Source: Bacteroidales bacterium
Lineage (GTDB): Bacteria; Bacteroidota; Bacteroidia; Bacteroidales; F082
Length of the DNA: 61,164 nucleotides
Reading direction: 5' to 3'
NCBI GenBank assembly: GCA_017439405.1
Contig: JAFSJF010000094.1
Coordinates: 1 to 61,164 of the forward strand
The notes under the pieces were generated by a model. The model was not told the DNA's origin, did no database searches, and saw nothing but the letters and a program-made list of their open reading frames with translations. Positions 47,719 to 57,841 of this stretch are shown here, piece after piece (position 1 is the stretch's first letter; each line of letters begins with the position of its first letter). A program made the position numbers and the translations under genes.

Positions 47719-50700
47719 TCATCCCTTCAGCCCAGCCAACTGCTGCTCAATCACAGCGATTTTCGCTTCGGCGTCGGCTTTCTTCTTGCGCTCCTTGTCG
47801 ACGACGGCGGCAGGAGCACCACTCACGAAGCGTTCGTTAGAGAGCTTCGCCTCAACGCTCTTCAGGAAGCCCTGAGCGTATTTCAGTTCTTCTTCCAACT
47901 TCTTGATTTCGGCCTCGACATCGACGCTGCCGGTGAGCGGCACGAAGAACTCGGTGCTGCCCACGATGAAGCCGAAGGCACCAGCGGGAGCCTCTGCAAC
48001 ATAACTGATTTCGCTCACGTTGCAGAGCTTGGCAATCACACAGTCGAAGTCCTTGTTGGCGGTGCCTTTCACCACGAGTTGGATGGCGTCGCGGAAGGCG
48101 ATGTTCTTGTCAGAACGCACCTTGCGGACGTTGTTAATGACCTCTTGGGTGAATTCAAACTGTTTCAAGATGTCGGCAGCCTGGTCGCTGAGCCTGTCGA
48201 AGCGAGGCTGCTGAGCGATGATGATGTCGTCACCTTCTTTGCGCTCGGCGATGGCGTGCCAAATCTCCTCGGTGATGAACGGCATGAAGGGGTGCAACAG
48301 CAGCATCAGGTTTTCGAAGAACTGGATGGTGGCAGCGTAGGTTACAGGGTCGATGCCCTGGCCCTGCGGAGCCTTCACCATCTCGAGGTACCACGAGCAG
48401 AAGTCGTCCCAGGTGAGCTTGTAGATGCCCATCAAGGCGTCGCTCAAGCGGTACTTGTCGATGTTGTCGTTGGTCTCGGCCAGCACTTGGTTGAATCGGG
48501 CTTCGAACCACTTGACGGCCATCTTGGCAGCCTCGGGCTGGGCGGCGCTTTCGTCCACGTTCCAGCCTTTCACGAGGCGCAAGGCGTTCCAAATCTTGTT
48601 GCAGAAGTTGCGGCCTTGCTCGCAAAGGGCTTCGTCGAAGAGGATGTCGTTGCCGGCAGGGGCGCTGAGCATCATGCCCATGCGCACGCCGTCGGCGCCA
48701 AACTTCTCGATGAGCTCAATCGGGTCGGGCGAGTTGCCGAGCGATTTGCTCATCTTGCGGCCTAACTTATCTCTCACGATACCAGTGAAATACACGTTCT
48801 TGAACGGCACTTTGCCTTGGTATTCCTCGCCAGCCATGATCATGCGGGCCACCCAGAAGAAGATGATGTCGGGGGCGGTGATGAGGTCGTTGGTGGGGTA
48901 GTAGTACTTGAACTCGGCATTGTCGGGGTCAAGCACACCGTTGAAGAGCGACAAAGGCCAGAGCCACGAGCTGAACCAAGTGTCCAAAGCGTCGTCGTCC
49001 TGACGCAAGTCTTTCATCGTCAAGTTGTTGTTGCCAGTCTTCTCGATGGCGAGTTTCAAGGCTTCTTCGGGCGTTTCGGCCACCACGAAACCGCCTTCGG
49101 GCAGGTAGTAGGCCGGAATCTGATGGCCCCACCACAGCTGGCGGCTGATGCACCAGTCCTTGATGTTCTCCAACCAGTGGCGGTAGAGGTTAACATATTT
49201 CGCAGGATAGAACTTGATGTCACCGTTCAAAACGGGTTTCAGCGCGATGTCAGCAAGGTGCTCCATCTTGAGGAACCACTGCATCGAAAGTTTCGGCTCA
49301 ATCGGCACATTGGTACGCTCGGAATAGCCCACCTTATTATTATAGTCCTCGATCTTCTCCAGCAGTCCGGCTTCCTTCATGTCGATGATGATCTGCTTGC
49401 GGCAGTCCTCACGGCTCATGCCGATGTACATGCCCGCAGCCTCGCTCAAAGTGGCGTCATCGTTGAAGATGTTGATGCTCTGCAAGTTGTGCTTCTCGCC
49501 TAACATATAGTCGTTCACATCGTGGGCAGGAGTGACCTTCAGACAGCCCGTACCGAACTCGATGTCGACATAGTCGTCCTCGATGACGGGGATGACGCGG
49601 TTGACCAACGGCACCACGACTTTCTTGCCGCGCAGCCATTGGTTCTTCGGGTCGGCGGGGTTGATGCACATGGCCGTGTCGCCCATGATGGTCTCGGGAC
49701 GTGTGGTGGCCACCACCGCGTAGGGTGCCCCACCAACCTCCCCCGAGGGGAGGCTTTTTAGTGTGTAGTTTATGGTGGAAAGCGTCTTTTCGGTCTCAAA
49801 AAGGACTTGTTCGTTTGTAAATCTAAGAATGGTATAACCTTGCAATTCAAGAATTTCAGAGCGAAGTTTGTCGTTTTCGGCCACTTGAGGGTCATTGTGA
49901 TAACCGCCATCCACTTCAATGATGAGGTGTTTTTCCAAGCAAAGGAAATCAACGATGAAATCACCTATAATGTGTTGCCTTCTGAATTTGAATCCGGTTT
50001 TCTTTCCCCTTAGTTGTTCCCAAAGAGTACTTTCTGCTTCTGTGGGTTGGCTCCTCATTCTCTTGGAATGCTCCTTAAGAGTGGAATAGGAATAAGGATT
50101 GGCTGTTCGGTACCTATTGATGAGCTTGGGGAGCTCCCCCTCTGGGGGAGTTGAGGGGGCCAAATAGTATCTCAGGTAGTACAGCTTGCTGTGTTCATCC
50201 TTGAAGATGACTTCCTCGTCGCTCAAGGCGGTCAAGGCTTTCGGGTCCCAGTTGACCATGCGCACGCCGCGATAAATCAGTCCTTTGTTGTAAAGGTCAA
50301 CGAAGGCGTGGATGACGCTCTTCGAGCGGATGTCGTCCATGGTGAACGAGGTGCGTTCCCAGTCGCAGGAGCAGCCGAGGCGGCGCAACTGCTTGAGGAT
50401 GATGCCGCCGTGCTTGTGGGTCCAGTCCCAGGCGTGCTTGAGGAACTCCTCGCGGCTGAGGTCGGTCTTCTTGATGCCCTGTTGCGCCAGCTTGTTCACC
50501 ACCTTGGCTTCGGTGGCGATGGATGCGTGGTCGGTGCCGGGCACCCAGCAGGCGTTCTTGCCCTGCATGCGGGCGCGGCGAATCAGGATGTCCTGAATCG
50601 TGTTGTTCATCATGTGGCCCATGTGAAGCACGCCGGTCACATTGGGTGGCGGGATCACGATGGTGTAGGGTTCGCGTTCGTCGGGCGTGGAGTGGAAGTA

Positions 50701-50772
50701 GTTCTTCTCCATCCAGTGTTCGTACCATTTGCCTTCAACTTCCGAAGGGCTGTATTTGCTGCTGATTTCCAT
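47719..50772 (-). CDS. valS: Valyl-tRNA synthetase with an in-frame DUF559 nuclease insertion
   Basis: A 1017-residue class I synthetase that charges tRNA-Val. HMGH (HIGH) lies at 50-53, [11 protein letters not shown] (KMSKS) farther on, the editing motif [13 protein letters not shown] follows residue 354, and a C-terminal coiled coil is present. Residues about 205-350 are foreign: a DUF559 endonuclease domain between LYYLRYYL and [11 protein letters not shown]. Without it the length is about 871, the norm for Bacteroidales ValRS. The gene is probably essential and the frame is open, so the insertion in this CP1 editing-domain loop must be tolerated. The 3' end appears to have been replaced (see 46779-46844). 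Confidence 0.92.
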   Translation of the reverse strand: MEISSKYSPSEVEGKWYEHWMEKNYFHSTPDEREPYTIVIPPPNVTGVLHMGHMMNNTIQDILIRRARMQGKNACWVPGTDHASIATEAKVVNKLAQQGIKKTDLSREEFLKHAWDWTHKHGGIILKQLRRLGCSCDWERTSFTMDDIRSKSVIHAFVDLYNKGLIYRGVRMVNWDPKALTALSDEEVIFKDEHSKLYYLRYYLAPSTPPEGELPKLINRYRTANPYSYSTLKEHSKRMRSQPTEAESTLWEQLRGKKTGFKFRRQHIIGDFIVDFLCLEKHLIIEVDGGYHNDPQVAENDKLRSEILELQGYTILRFTNEQVLFETEKTLSTINYTLKSLPSGEVGGAPYAVVATTRPETIMGDTAMCINPADPKNQWLRGKKVVVPLVNRVIPVIEDDYVDIEFGTGCLKVTPAHDVNDYMLGEKHNLQSINIFNDDATLSEAAGMYIGMSREDCRKQIIIDMKEAGLLEKIEDYNNKVGYSERTNVPIEPKLSMQWFLKMEHLADIALKPVLNGDIKFYPAKYVNLYRHWLENIKDWCISRQLWWGHQIPAYYLPEGGFVVAETPEEALKLAIEKTGNNNLTMKDLRQDDDALDTWFSSWLWPLSLFNGVLDPDNAEFKYYYPTNDLITAPDIIFFWVARMIMAGEEYQGKVPFKNVYFTGIVRDKLGRKMSKSLGNSPDPIELIEKFGADGVRMGMMLSAPAGNDILFDEALCEQGRNFCNKIWNALRLVKGWNVDESAAQPEAAKMAVKWFEARFNQVLAETNDNIDKYRLSDALMGIYKLTWDDFCSWYLEMVKAPQGQGIDPVTYAATIQFFENLMLLLHPFMPFITEEIWHAIAERKEGDDIIIAQQPRFDRLSDQAADILKQFEFTQEVINNVRKVRSDKNIAFRDAIQLVVKGTANKDFDCVIAKLCNVSEISYVAEAPAGAFGFIVGSTEFFVPLTGSVDVEAEIKKLEEELKYAQGFLKSVEAKLSNERFVSGAPAAVVDKERKKKADAEAKIAVIEQQLAGLKG
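49723..50162 (-). mobile_element. DUF559 endonuclease element inserted in frame in valS
   Basis: About 440 bp bounded by GC-rich inverted ends. The left end in coding direction is GGCCCCCTCAACTCCCCC plus GAGGGGGAG. The complement of the right end reads GGTGCCCCACCAACCTCCCC plus CGAGGGGAGG. It encodes [56 protein letters not shown] and LRFTNEQV, the conserved order of DUF559/Vsr-like nucleases with D...ExD residues intact. The ends are translated too ([21 protein letters not shown]), so the element is open from end to end. Confidence 0.85.
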
Positions 50773-50855
50773 GTATTTATTGTTGATATTTTCTTTGCGT
50801 TCAGAATGAACGGCAAAAGTAGGAAAATTTCGGGTAAGTGCTTGAAGTTTCCCGA

Positions 50856-53006
50856 TTATTTCGCGTCTTTCGGATAACTCAATCCCATGTTATACAGGAT
50901 GAACGAATAAATGTCGGCCTGTTCTTCCAGAACCTTGGAGATGGGCTTGCCGCCGCCGTGTCCGGCCTTCGTGTCGATGCGGATGATTTTAGGCTCGTCG
51001 CCGGTTTGGGCGGCTTGCAAGGTGGCCGCATACTTGAACGAGTGGGCGGGCACCACGCGGTCGTCGTGGTCGGCAGTGTTGACCATGATGGCGGGATAAT
51101 GCACGTCGGCACCGCTCTTGATGGTGTGCAGCGGCGAGTAGGCATACAACGCCTTGAACATGGCCTCGTCGTCCTCGCTGGTGCCATAGTCGCTGGCCCA
51201 GTTCCAACCGATGGTGAAGAGGTGGTAGCGCAGCATGTCCATCACGCCGACTTGCGGCACGGCCACGCCAAAGAGGTCGGGGCGCTGGTTGACGACCGCA
51301 CCGACGAGCAGACCGCCGTTGCTGCCACCGTTCAGAGCCAGATACTTTGGCGAAGTGTAGTTGTTGTTGATAAGGTATTCGGCGCAGGCGATGCAGTCAT
51401 CGAAGACGTTTTGCTTCTGCAACTTGGTGCCGGCGATGTGCCATTCCTCACCGTACTCGTTGCCGCCGCGAAGATTCATCTGGGCATAGATGCCGCCATT
51501 TTCGATGAAGGGCAGGCGCGAGGTGCTGAAGCCAGGATTGAGCGTGATGTTGAAACCGCCGTAGCCGTAGAGCAGGGTGGGGTTGGTGCCATCTTTCTGC
51601 AAACCTTTCTTGTAGGTCAGGAACATGGGGACCTTGGTGCCGTCCTTCGAGGTGACAAAGACCTGTTCGGTGACGTAGTCGTCCGACTTGAAGTCGATGG
51701 CGGGAGCGCGGAACACCTCCGATGTGTTCGATTCGATGTCGTATTTGTAGATAGTGGTCGGGAAGGTGAAGGAGGTGAAGGCGTAGAACACTTCGGGCTC
51801 TTTGTATTTGCTGCTGAAGCCGACGGCGCCATAGGTCGGCAAGGCAATCTCGTGGAGTTGTTGGCCGTCCATGGTGTAGACGTATGCGTGGTTGGCTGCA
51901 TCCTTGTCGTAGGTGACAATCATCTTGCCCTTGGCGAGGTTGATGCCAGCGATGACGTTGTCGCTCTCAGGAATTACATCCACCCAGTTTTCCATCTGTG
52001 GGGTCTTGGCCGACATTTTGCAGATACGGCCCTTGGGCGAATTGTAATTGGTAAAGATATACAGCACATCATCAATCACATCGATGGGATTGTACTGGTA
52101 GTCCATATCGAAGGCAATCTGCACGAATTTGCCCTTCGGGTCTTGCATGTCACGGATCCATAACGTGCTGCCTGCGCCTTGACCGCTCTCGAAGAGGAAC
52201 ATGTAATGCTCATCCTCGGTGAGGTCTACTTGGTGGAAATAGCGTGGCTGGGCGGGGTTGTGGTAGAAGAGTTCATCCTGTTCCTGAGGCGTGCCGAGTT
52301 TGTGATAATAGATCTTGTGGTTCTCGTTCACATTGCTGAACTCCTTGCCGGATTCTGGGCGGTCGTAGGCGGCATAGAAGAAGCCGTCCTTATACCATGA
52401 TGCGCCCGTGAACTTAGCCCATTCGATGTGGTCGGGGAGGAGTTCGAGGGTGGCCATGTCCTTCACGTAGATCTCAACCCAGTCGGAGCCGCTGCGTTGG
52501 ATGGTGTAGGCCATGTATTTGCCGTCGTTGGAGAGGCTGATGCCACCCAACGATACGGTGCCGTCATCGGAGAGTTTGTTGGGGTCTAACAAGACGGTGG
52601 GCTCGCCGTCGAGTGTCTCCTGCATGTAGATGACACTTTGGTTTTGGAGGCCGTCGTTCTTCGAGTAGATATAGCGCCCGTGTTCCTTCGATGGCATACT
52701 ATAGCGCTCGTAGTTAACCAATTGCGTCAGGCGGTCCTTGAGTGCGCTGCGGAAAGGGATGTGGCTGAGGTAGTCCTGCGTGACCTCGTTCTGTTCCTTG
52801 ACCCATTTCGCGGTCTCGGCGGAGGTGTCGTTTTCGAGCCAACGGTACGGGTCGGCGACCTTCGTTCCGAAGTAGTCGTCAACGACGGTGGTGTCTTTTC
52901 TCGTCTCGGGATAGGCCTTGACGGAATAGCGTTCAGGCTGCTGTGGTTGCTGGTTGCAGCCGAAGAGGGTGATTGTTCCCATGATTAATAAGGTGGATTT
53001 TTTCAT
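50856..53006 (-). CDS. Prolyl oligopeptidase family (S9) lipoprotein
   Basis: A 716-residue enzyme with a lipobox (MGTITLFGC) and an N-terminal seven-bladed propeller ([18 protein letters not shown] at the start). The C-terminal hydrolase domain has the nucleophile in [11 protein letters not shown], Asp in [13 protein letters not shown] and His in KAGHGGGKP. It cleaves after proline in short peptides, probably in the periplasm. The start at 53006 (MKKSTLLIM) gives a proper signal. Core-like composition. Confidence 0.9.
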   Translation of the reverse strand: MKKSTLLIMGTITLFGCNQQPQQPERYSVKAYPETRKDTTVVDDYFGTKVADPYRWLENDTSAETAKWVKEQNEVTQDYLSHIPFRSALKDRLTQLVNYERYSMPSKEHGRYIYSKNDGLQNQSVIYMQETLDGEPTVLLDPNKLSDDGTVSLGGISLSNDGKYMAYTIQRSGSDWVEIYVKDMATLELLPDHIEWAKFTGASWYKDGFFYAAYDRPESGKEFSNVNENHKIYYHKLGTPQEQDELFYHNPAQPRYFHQVDLTEDEHYMFLFESGQGAGSTLWIRDMQDPKGKFVQIAFDMDYQYNPIDVIDDVLYIFTNYNSPKGRICKMSAKTPQMENWVDVIPESDNVIAGINLAKGKMIVTYDKDAANHAYVYTMDGQQLHEIALPTYGAVGFSSKYKEPEVFYAFTSFTFPTTIYKYDIESNTSEVFRAPAIDFKSDDYVTEQVFVTSKDGTKVPMFLTYKKGLQKDGTNPTLLYGYGGFNITLNPGFSTSRLPFIENGGIYAQMNLRGGNEYGEEWHIAGTKLQKQNVFDDCIACAEYLINNNYTSPKYLALNGGSNGGLLVGAVVNQRPDLFGVAVPQVGVMDMLRYHLFTIGWNWASDYGTSEDDEAMFKALYAYSPLHTIKSGADVHYPAIMVNTADHDDRVVPAHSFKYAATLQAAQTGDEPKIIRIDTKAGHGGGKPISKVLEEQADIYSFILYNMGLSYPKDAK

Positions 53007-53112
53007 TATTGCTTGATTTATAGATTTAAGATTCAAAATTCAAGATTTAAAATTATTGCGGACAAAAGTACGATTATTTGGTGGAAGTATTGGAGTTGAC
53101 GGTAAATTTTGC

Positions 53113-53120
53113 TAATTTTG
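53113..53120 (+). promoter_or_regulatory. -7 box of DUF1016 at 53144
   Basis: TAATTTTG followed by CAGC, 23 bp before the ATG at 53144. It supports that start over an in-frame one at 53078. Confidence 0.6.
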
Positions 53121-53143
53121 CAGCGGATAAAGATTCAAAACTC

Positions 53144-54328
53144 ATGGACATTATCAAAAGCCGACAAACCGATGAACTTGCCAGTGCGGTACAGATAATC
53201 AAGGAGGCCATACAACAGAGCCAGTTGAGAGCCTTGGGCGCGGTCAATCAAGAGCAATTGGCTTTGTACTATGGCATTGGAAGGTTTATTTCAGCCAACA
53301 CGCGCAATAAGAATTGGGGCAAGGGCTTCATTGAGGCTGTGAGTGAGCAACTGCGGAAGGAATTGCCTGGTTTGCGCGGCTTTTCGGTACGCAATATCAA
53401 GAATATGCGCACTTTTTATGAAGAATGGCAGACGCTTGAAAACCATAATTCGGCAGTTGCAACTGCCGAAAATGAAAGCGGCAAGAGATTGTTCGTTGGA
53501 ACGAACGAAAATGAGAATTTGGCAGTTAAAACTGCCGAATTCAGCACGGACAAAATCTATCAGTTAAAACTGACAAATCTCCCTGATTTTCCCGTTGTGG
53601 CCTTTTTGAGTATTAGTTTTACGCACCACACAGCCATCCTCACCAAGGTTAAATCATACGAAGAACGTATATTCTATATCCAGTTTGCTGCCGATACGAA
53701 AGCCAAAGTTGAGGATTTGGAGCAGTTGATTGATGATGACCTGTTTCATCACCAAGGCCAACTCCCCAACAATTTCAAGAAGAACATTCCAAGCCAATTG
53801 CAAGCCTACCGCGCCATATCGATGTTCAAGGACGAATACCTTCTTGATTATATCAATGTTGAGGAATTGTTTGTGCGCGACAAGGATCGTGATGAGCGAG
53901 TTATCGAACAAGGCATCATCCAGAATGTGAAGAACTTCATTATGACTTTTGGCAAGGACTTCACTTTTGTAGGCAACCAATATCATTTGGAGAAATTTGG
54001 CGTGGAAGAGTTTCCCGACCTGCTTTTCTTCAATAGGGAATTGTCTGCATTGGTCTGTGTGGAATTGAAAAGCGGTCCGTTCAAGACGGCCTATCTTGGG
54101 CAATTGGCAGGTTATTTACGCATTCTCGATGATGAGGTGCGCAAACCCAACGAGAATCCTTCCATTGGTATCCTTTTGTGCAAAAGTGCCAACAAGAAAT
54201 TTGTCGAGTATGTCATCCAGGATTATGACAAACCTATGGGTGTAGCCACATATAAAACTGCTGCTGACATGGACGAGCGACTGAAACGGTTGCTTCCTTC
54301 GGTGGATGAATTGGAGAAATTGCTGTAA
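53144..54328 (+). CDS. DUF1016 (YhcG-type) PDDEXK nuclease with expanded palindromic hinge
   Basis: A 394-residue protein. The N-terminal domain has IIKEAIQQSQLRALGAVNQEQLALYYGIGRFIS and GFSVRNIKNMRTFYEEW. A long hinge (about 95-145: NSAVATAENES, NENLAVKTAEF, YQLKLTNLPD) leads to LSISFTHHTAIL. The nuclease domain has NFIMTFGKDFTFVGNQYHLE and FPDLLFFNRELSALVCVELKSG (PD...ExK). The hinge is encoded by four successive palindromes (53449-53572). Complete and probably active. Confidence 0.85.
   Translation: MDIIKSRQTDELASAVQIIKEAIQQSQLRALGAVNQEQLALYYGIGRFISANTRNKNWGKGFIEAVSEQLRKELPGLRGFSVRNIKNMRTFYEEWQTLENHNSAVATAENESGKRLFVGTNENENLAVKTAEFSTDKIYQLKLTNLPDFPVVAFLSISFTHHTAILTKVKSYEERIFYIQFAADTKAKVEDLEQLIDDDLFHHQGQLPNNFKKNIPSQLQAYRAISMFKDEYLLDYINVEELFVRDKDRDERVIEQGIIQNVKNFIMTFGKDFTFVGNQYHLEKFGVEEFPDLLFFNRELSALVCVELKSGPFKTAYLGQLAGYLRILDDEVRKPNENPSIGILLCKSANKKFVEYVIQDYDKPMGVATYKTAADMDERLKRLLPSVDELEKLL
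53449..53572. repeat. Four tandem palindromes in the DUF1016 hinge (d1-d4)
   Basis: d1 TTCGGCAGTTG plus its complement (53449-53470, perfect). d2 GTTCGTT/AACGAAC (53491-53506). d3 AATTTGGCAGTT/AACTGCCGAATT (53516-53541, one mismatch). d4 CAGTTAAAACTG (53561-53572). d1, d3 and d4 share CAGTT/AACTG. Confidence 0.85.
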
Positions 54329-54341
54329 TTGAAGGATTGAT

Positions 54342-54716
54342 ATGGCTGGCTTTATCGAAAACTGGGGACGAGGCTATGAGAAGATAAAGAATGCCTTTGA
54401 GCAGGAAAGCCTCCAAGTTCCCACTTTCGAGCAAGTCCGAGGTGGTGTATTGGCCACCATCCAGCGTGAAAGATTTGTTGCTCTCAATAAGCAAAGTGGC
54501 GGTAATGACGGTGATGTGTCGGTAATGGAACTTACTGAAAGACAGAGTAAACTGCTGGATTTGATAAAAGCTTATCCAACAGTTTCCGTCGCACAAATGG
54601 CGGTAATGATGTCGGTGAAGAAACGCACCGTTGAAAGGGAACTTGCCGTTTTACGGAAGAAAGGTATAATTGCGCGCGAAGGTAGTCCACGTACAGGCCG
54701 ATGGATAGTGAAGTAA
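54342..54716 (+). pseudogene. C-terminal part of an AlbA_2/HATPase_c_4-type ATP-binding regulator
   Basis: A 124-residue open frame. The beginning (GFIENWGRGYEKIKNAFEQ) matches the end of the ATP-binding domain of AlbA_2-type regulators. The rest (LTERQSKLLDLIKAYPTVSVAQMAVMMSVKKRTVERELAVLRKKGIIAREGS) is their C-terminal winged helix. The usual N-terminal 250-400 residues are missing. The winged helix alone might still be made from the ATG at 54342. It lies 13 bp after the DUF1016 stop. Confidence 0.65.
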
Positions 54717-54935
54717 TAATCCGATTACCTATTGTCTTTCCGCCAACTCGCCGAATGGCATTTTTGCCAAGTTCCCAAATGAAGAGAAGTGTGCATCTGT
54801 AGTTGATTATGTCAACTTTGAAAGATTTTTTCTAATAATTCTTCTCCATTCCAATATTTTTTCGTTTCTTTGTCATGCCAAAGGGGAATGAAGCGTGTGG
54901 CAAACAAAGATAAAGAAAATCAAAAATAATCAGAT

Positions 54936-57230
54936 ATGAGTAAATTCACGAAGGCAATAGCGGCCATAATGCTAATGGTAGCAGTGGTTTTTTCCACTGG
55001 ATGTAAGAAAGACCCTGATAATGGTGGAAACAACAATGGTGGTGGCAACGGAGGAGGAAACGGTGGTAACTCCAATCCGATTCCTGAGGGAATCTACCTT
55101 GGAATCATCGGGTTTAACCAACACCTTTATGAAAAGGAAATCAGTTTGTTGAAAGCTTCTACCAAAGAGTCTTTTATATCGCATATTAACGGCTTGGAGA
55201 CGAGAGATGGAACAGGCTTGTATTGGGCAGACAATACAGCATTAATGAGGCTGAAGTCTTTTGGAGAACCTAAAAGGTTAACTACTGTGGCTTTGGTCAC
55301 TTTTACCGATGGTTTGGATAATGTCTCTTTGGATGATAATGTGACGAATCCCGACAACTATCCTACCAAAGAAGCATATTTGGAGGGATTAAGCGGAAAA
55401 ATCAGGCAAGATAAAGTGTATAATAAAGACATCACTGCTTATACAATCGGATTAAGAGGTAATGATGTGAATGATGTGGATGAGTTCCATGCCAATATAA
55501 AGAAGTTGGCGAGTGAGGACGGTAATGGAATCGAGGTGTCTGATATGAACCATGCTCTTCAAAAATTTACTGAAATTGCGGAATCTTTGCATTCGGTTAC
55601 TTTTACTGCATCTCTAACTCTGTTAATTCCGCCTGGTTATGATGATGGTCAAATTGTCAGATTCACGTTTGATGACATCCCTTCAACATCCACAGCTGCG
55701 GAGAATTCAACATCATATATAGAATGTACTTACAAAAGGACGGAGGATGGTAGACGTTTGGAGAATATCACCTATCACGGTTGGCAACCAGGATCTTCAT
55801 CCGTGTCGTCATTTGAAAAAGTTGACAGATATTATAAAGTAGCGTTCGAAAACCTCACAAAAACGAATGGAAATTTGATCTCAAATGACGATAAGAGATA
55901 TTTGCAGTTGTTTTACAAAACTCCATCGGGTATTTGGCAAAAGGATAGTGAATTTAAACCAGATACTTTTAGTAATGTCATCGAGGAGCAAAGTAGTGCT
56001 TTGATTTTGTTAGTGCTTGATTGCACAACTTCATTGGGAAGTGAGTTCTCTTCATTGAAGAATGCTGCCAAACAATTCGTTGAAACCTTGGTGAGATCCA
56101 ATAGTGGAGGAAGTAATGGTGGTGGCGGAAATGGAGGCGGAAGCAGTCAGTATTACGATATTAGTGTTTCGGCAAATCCAAACAACGGAGGCACAGTGAG
56201 TGGTGGCGGCTCATACCAGCAGGGGCAAACATGCACTTTGTCGGCCATACCCGCCTCAGGTTATACTTTCGTAAAATGGACGGAAAATGGCAGCCAAGTC
56301 TCAACTAATGTCAATTACACTTTCACGGTGACGGGCGACCGCTCATTGGTGGCAAATTTCAATTACAATGGCGGCAGTAATGCCCCGACTGGCGCGATAG
56401 ATGGTTTATTTACAATTAATTCCAACGGGAATCAGGTGTATTTCTCTAAAGGTAACTTGCAATACAAAGCAAGTAATGGTACATGGCGTTTTGCAACCAA
56501 CCAATGGGATTATGTTGGAACTCAAACACCTGACCAATGGGGATGTGTTGGAGGAACTGTTGAAGGAAGTGATAACAGATACATCTCTGAGACATACAAT
56601 GGTTGGATAGATCTCCTTGGTTGGGGTACCAGTGGCTGGAATTGTGGAAACACATATTATTACCCTTGGGATTCCGACGATTCATGTCTTGAGTGCTACG
56701 GACCTTATGGAAATAACAACTTAACTGGCAGTTTTGCCAATTCAGACTGGGGATTTTACAATTCCATTAGCAATGGAGGCAATCAAAGCCACCAATGGCG
56801 CACTCTTACCCTATCAGAATGGGACTATGTTATCAACCAGCGTACCACCACTTCAGGTATCCGCTATGCTAAAGCAGTGGTGAACACCGTCCAAGGGATG
56901 ATTCTATTGCCAGATAATTGGAGTGCTTCATACTACTCGTTGGGTGACACTAATAATGGCGAAGCATCTTTTGATAGCAATATTATTAATTCTTCAACTT
57001 GGATAAATTCTCTTCAAGCACATGGTGCTGTATTCTTGCCTACTACAGGCTATCGTCTAGGGCCAACGAGGGTTGATTTTGTCAATGTAGTTGGCTATTA
57101 TTGGTCAGCTTCTCACGAGAGCGGAAGAAATGCATACAATTTGATGATTCAAAATGCTTACATTCAAACTGACGACTCGTACTTCCGTTGTGCTGGTTTT
57201 TCTGTGCGTTTGGTCTGCCCCGCCCAGTGA
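54936..57230 (+). CDS. Large surface lipoprotein: vWA domain, InlB B-repeat, paralogous C-terminal domain
   Basis: A 764-residue protein with a lipobox (VVFSTGC, about residue 23). A Gly/Asn-rich linker is followed by a vWA-like region (about 45-225, with TVALVTFTDGLDN) and a second beta-rich region. A linker then leads to one InlB B-type repeat (YDISVSANPNNGGTVSGGGSY ... GYTFVKWTENGSQV, about 408-478). The C-terminal 280 residues (FSKGNLQYKASNGTWRFA, YWSASH...SVRLVC) match a family often present as many copies on Bacteroidales and Fibrobacter surfaces. Probably surface-exposed; function unknown. AT-rich. Confidence 0.78.
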   Translation: MSKFTKAIAAIMLMVAVVFSTGCKKDPDNGGNNNGGGNGGGNGGNSNPIPEGIYLGIIGFNQHLYEKEISLLKASTKESFISHINGLETRDGTGLYWADNTALMRLKSFGEPKRLTTVALVTFTDGLDNVSLDDNVTNPDNYPTKEAYLEGLSGKIRQDKVYNKDITAYTIGLRGNDVNDVDEFHANIKKLASEDGNGIEVSDMNHALQKFTEIAESLHSVTFTASLTLLIPPGYDDGQIVRFTFDDIPSTSTAAENSTSYIECTYKRTEDGRRLENITYHGWQPGSSSVSSFEKVDRYYKVAFENLTKTNGNLISNDDKRYLQLFYKTPSGIWQKDSEFKPDTFSNVIEEQSSALILLVLDCTTSLGSEFSSLKNAAKQFVETLVRSNSGGSNGGGGNGGGSSQYYDISVSANPNNGGTVSGGGSYQQGQTCTLSAIPASGYTFVKWTENGSQVSTNVNYTFTVTGDRSLVANFNYNGGSNAPTGAIDGLFTINSNGNQVYFSKGNLQYKASNGTWRFATNQWDYVGTQTPDQWGCVGGTVEGSDNRYISETYNGWIDLLGWGTSGWNCGNTYYYPWDSDDSCLECYGPYGNNNLTGSFANSDWGFYNSISNGGNQSHQWRTLTLSEWDYVINQRTTTSGIRYAKAVVNTVQGMILLPDNWSASYYSLGDTNNGEASFDSNIINSSTWINSLQAHGAVFLPTTGYRLGPTRVDFVNVVGYYWSASHESGRNAYNLMIQNAYIQTDDSYFRCAGFSVRLVCPAQ

Positions 57231-57257
57231 TAATCTTTGAGTAAGGCAAGGCATTAG

Positions 57258-57311
57258 ACCATCCTCTCATTCCCATTTACAAAACGGAGTGGGAGGATGG
57301 TTTGGTTTTGT
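57258..57311 (+). terminator. Terminator after the surface lipoprotein
   Basis: ACCATCCTCTCATTCCC pairs with GGGAGGATGGT (about 57258-57301), followed by TTGGTTTTG. Confidence 0.8.
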
Positions 57312-57333
57312 ACACATTTATCAAAGGAAGCAG

Positions 57334-57678
57334 CAGTTCTTTCCCAAATGGAAATAACTGAAAACAATGGCTATTGCAAAAATTGCAACTGTCATCTTAT
57401 AAGTTGAGGAAACGCAACCTGTCGGAAATTCCGACAATTTCATTCAATTGTTTCATAGAAAAAACGGAATTTCCGATTTATCCTCAGTTGTTGCAAATTT
57501 TGCAATAACTGCCCGACTATTTCCATTTTGGAAACTGTCAGTAGTTCGGAAAAACCGAACAACTCCAGCAGAAAGGAAATCAAATCATGGTTGTTTCTAA
57601 AATGGAAATAACCACTCAATACAGCAACTGTTTCGGTTTGTGAAACAATCATTACTTAAGTATCCGAGGAAATCTCGG
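57334..57678. repeat. Array of about ten short palindromes
   Basis: Successive stems of 20-30 bp occupy most of this stretch. Examples are 57334-57360 and 57485-57511 (both 27 bp, CAGTT...AACTG outside), 57420-57436 (TGTCGGAA/TTCCGACA), 57465-57475, 57515-57539, 57540-57564, 57589-57613, 57629-57647 and 57664-57678. Inner words recur (TTTCC/GGAAA, TTGCAA). No long frame fits on either strand. Units resemble the DUF1016 hinge palindromes, so it may be an expanded hinge relic or a separate element. The rest of 57230-57841 holds only the terminator. Confidence 0.8.
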
Positions 57679-57841
57679 TAACTGACAAGAAGAAAAATGT
57701 AATTCTCAGAAAATCTTGCCATCCCAAAGCATCTTGAGAAAATCCGTCACATAAAAGAGTTCCTTGTCTTCGGATATTCTTGTGATAGGGTCGAGCGAGA
57801 CCAATGTACATATTATCAGGATAGTAAAGTCGAATTTTCAA

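Noticed and set aside
47719-50772. valS as two genes with a separate DUF559 gene between them
   Set aside because: The frame is continuous through both junctions with no stop or start signals at the borders, so a single protein is simpler.
50838-52163. Long plus-strand open frame opposite the S9 peptidase
   Set aside because: Antisense to catalytic motifs of a well-conserved enzyme, with no family resemblance of its own.
57334-57678. Possible CRISPR array
   Set aside because: The units are palindromes of differing sequence and spacing, not identical repeats with unique spacers, and no cas genes are present.
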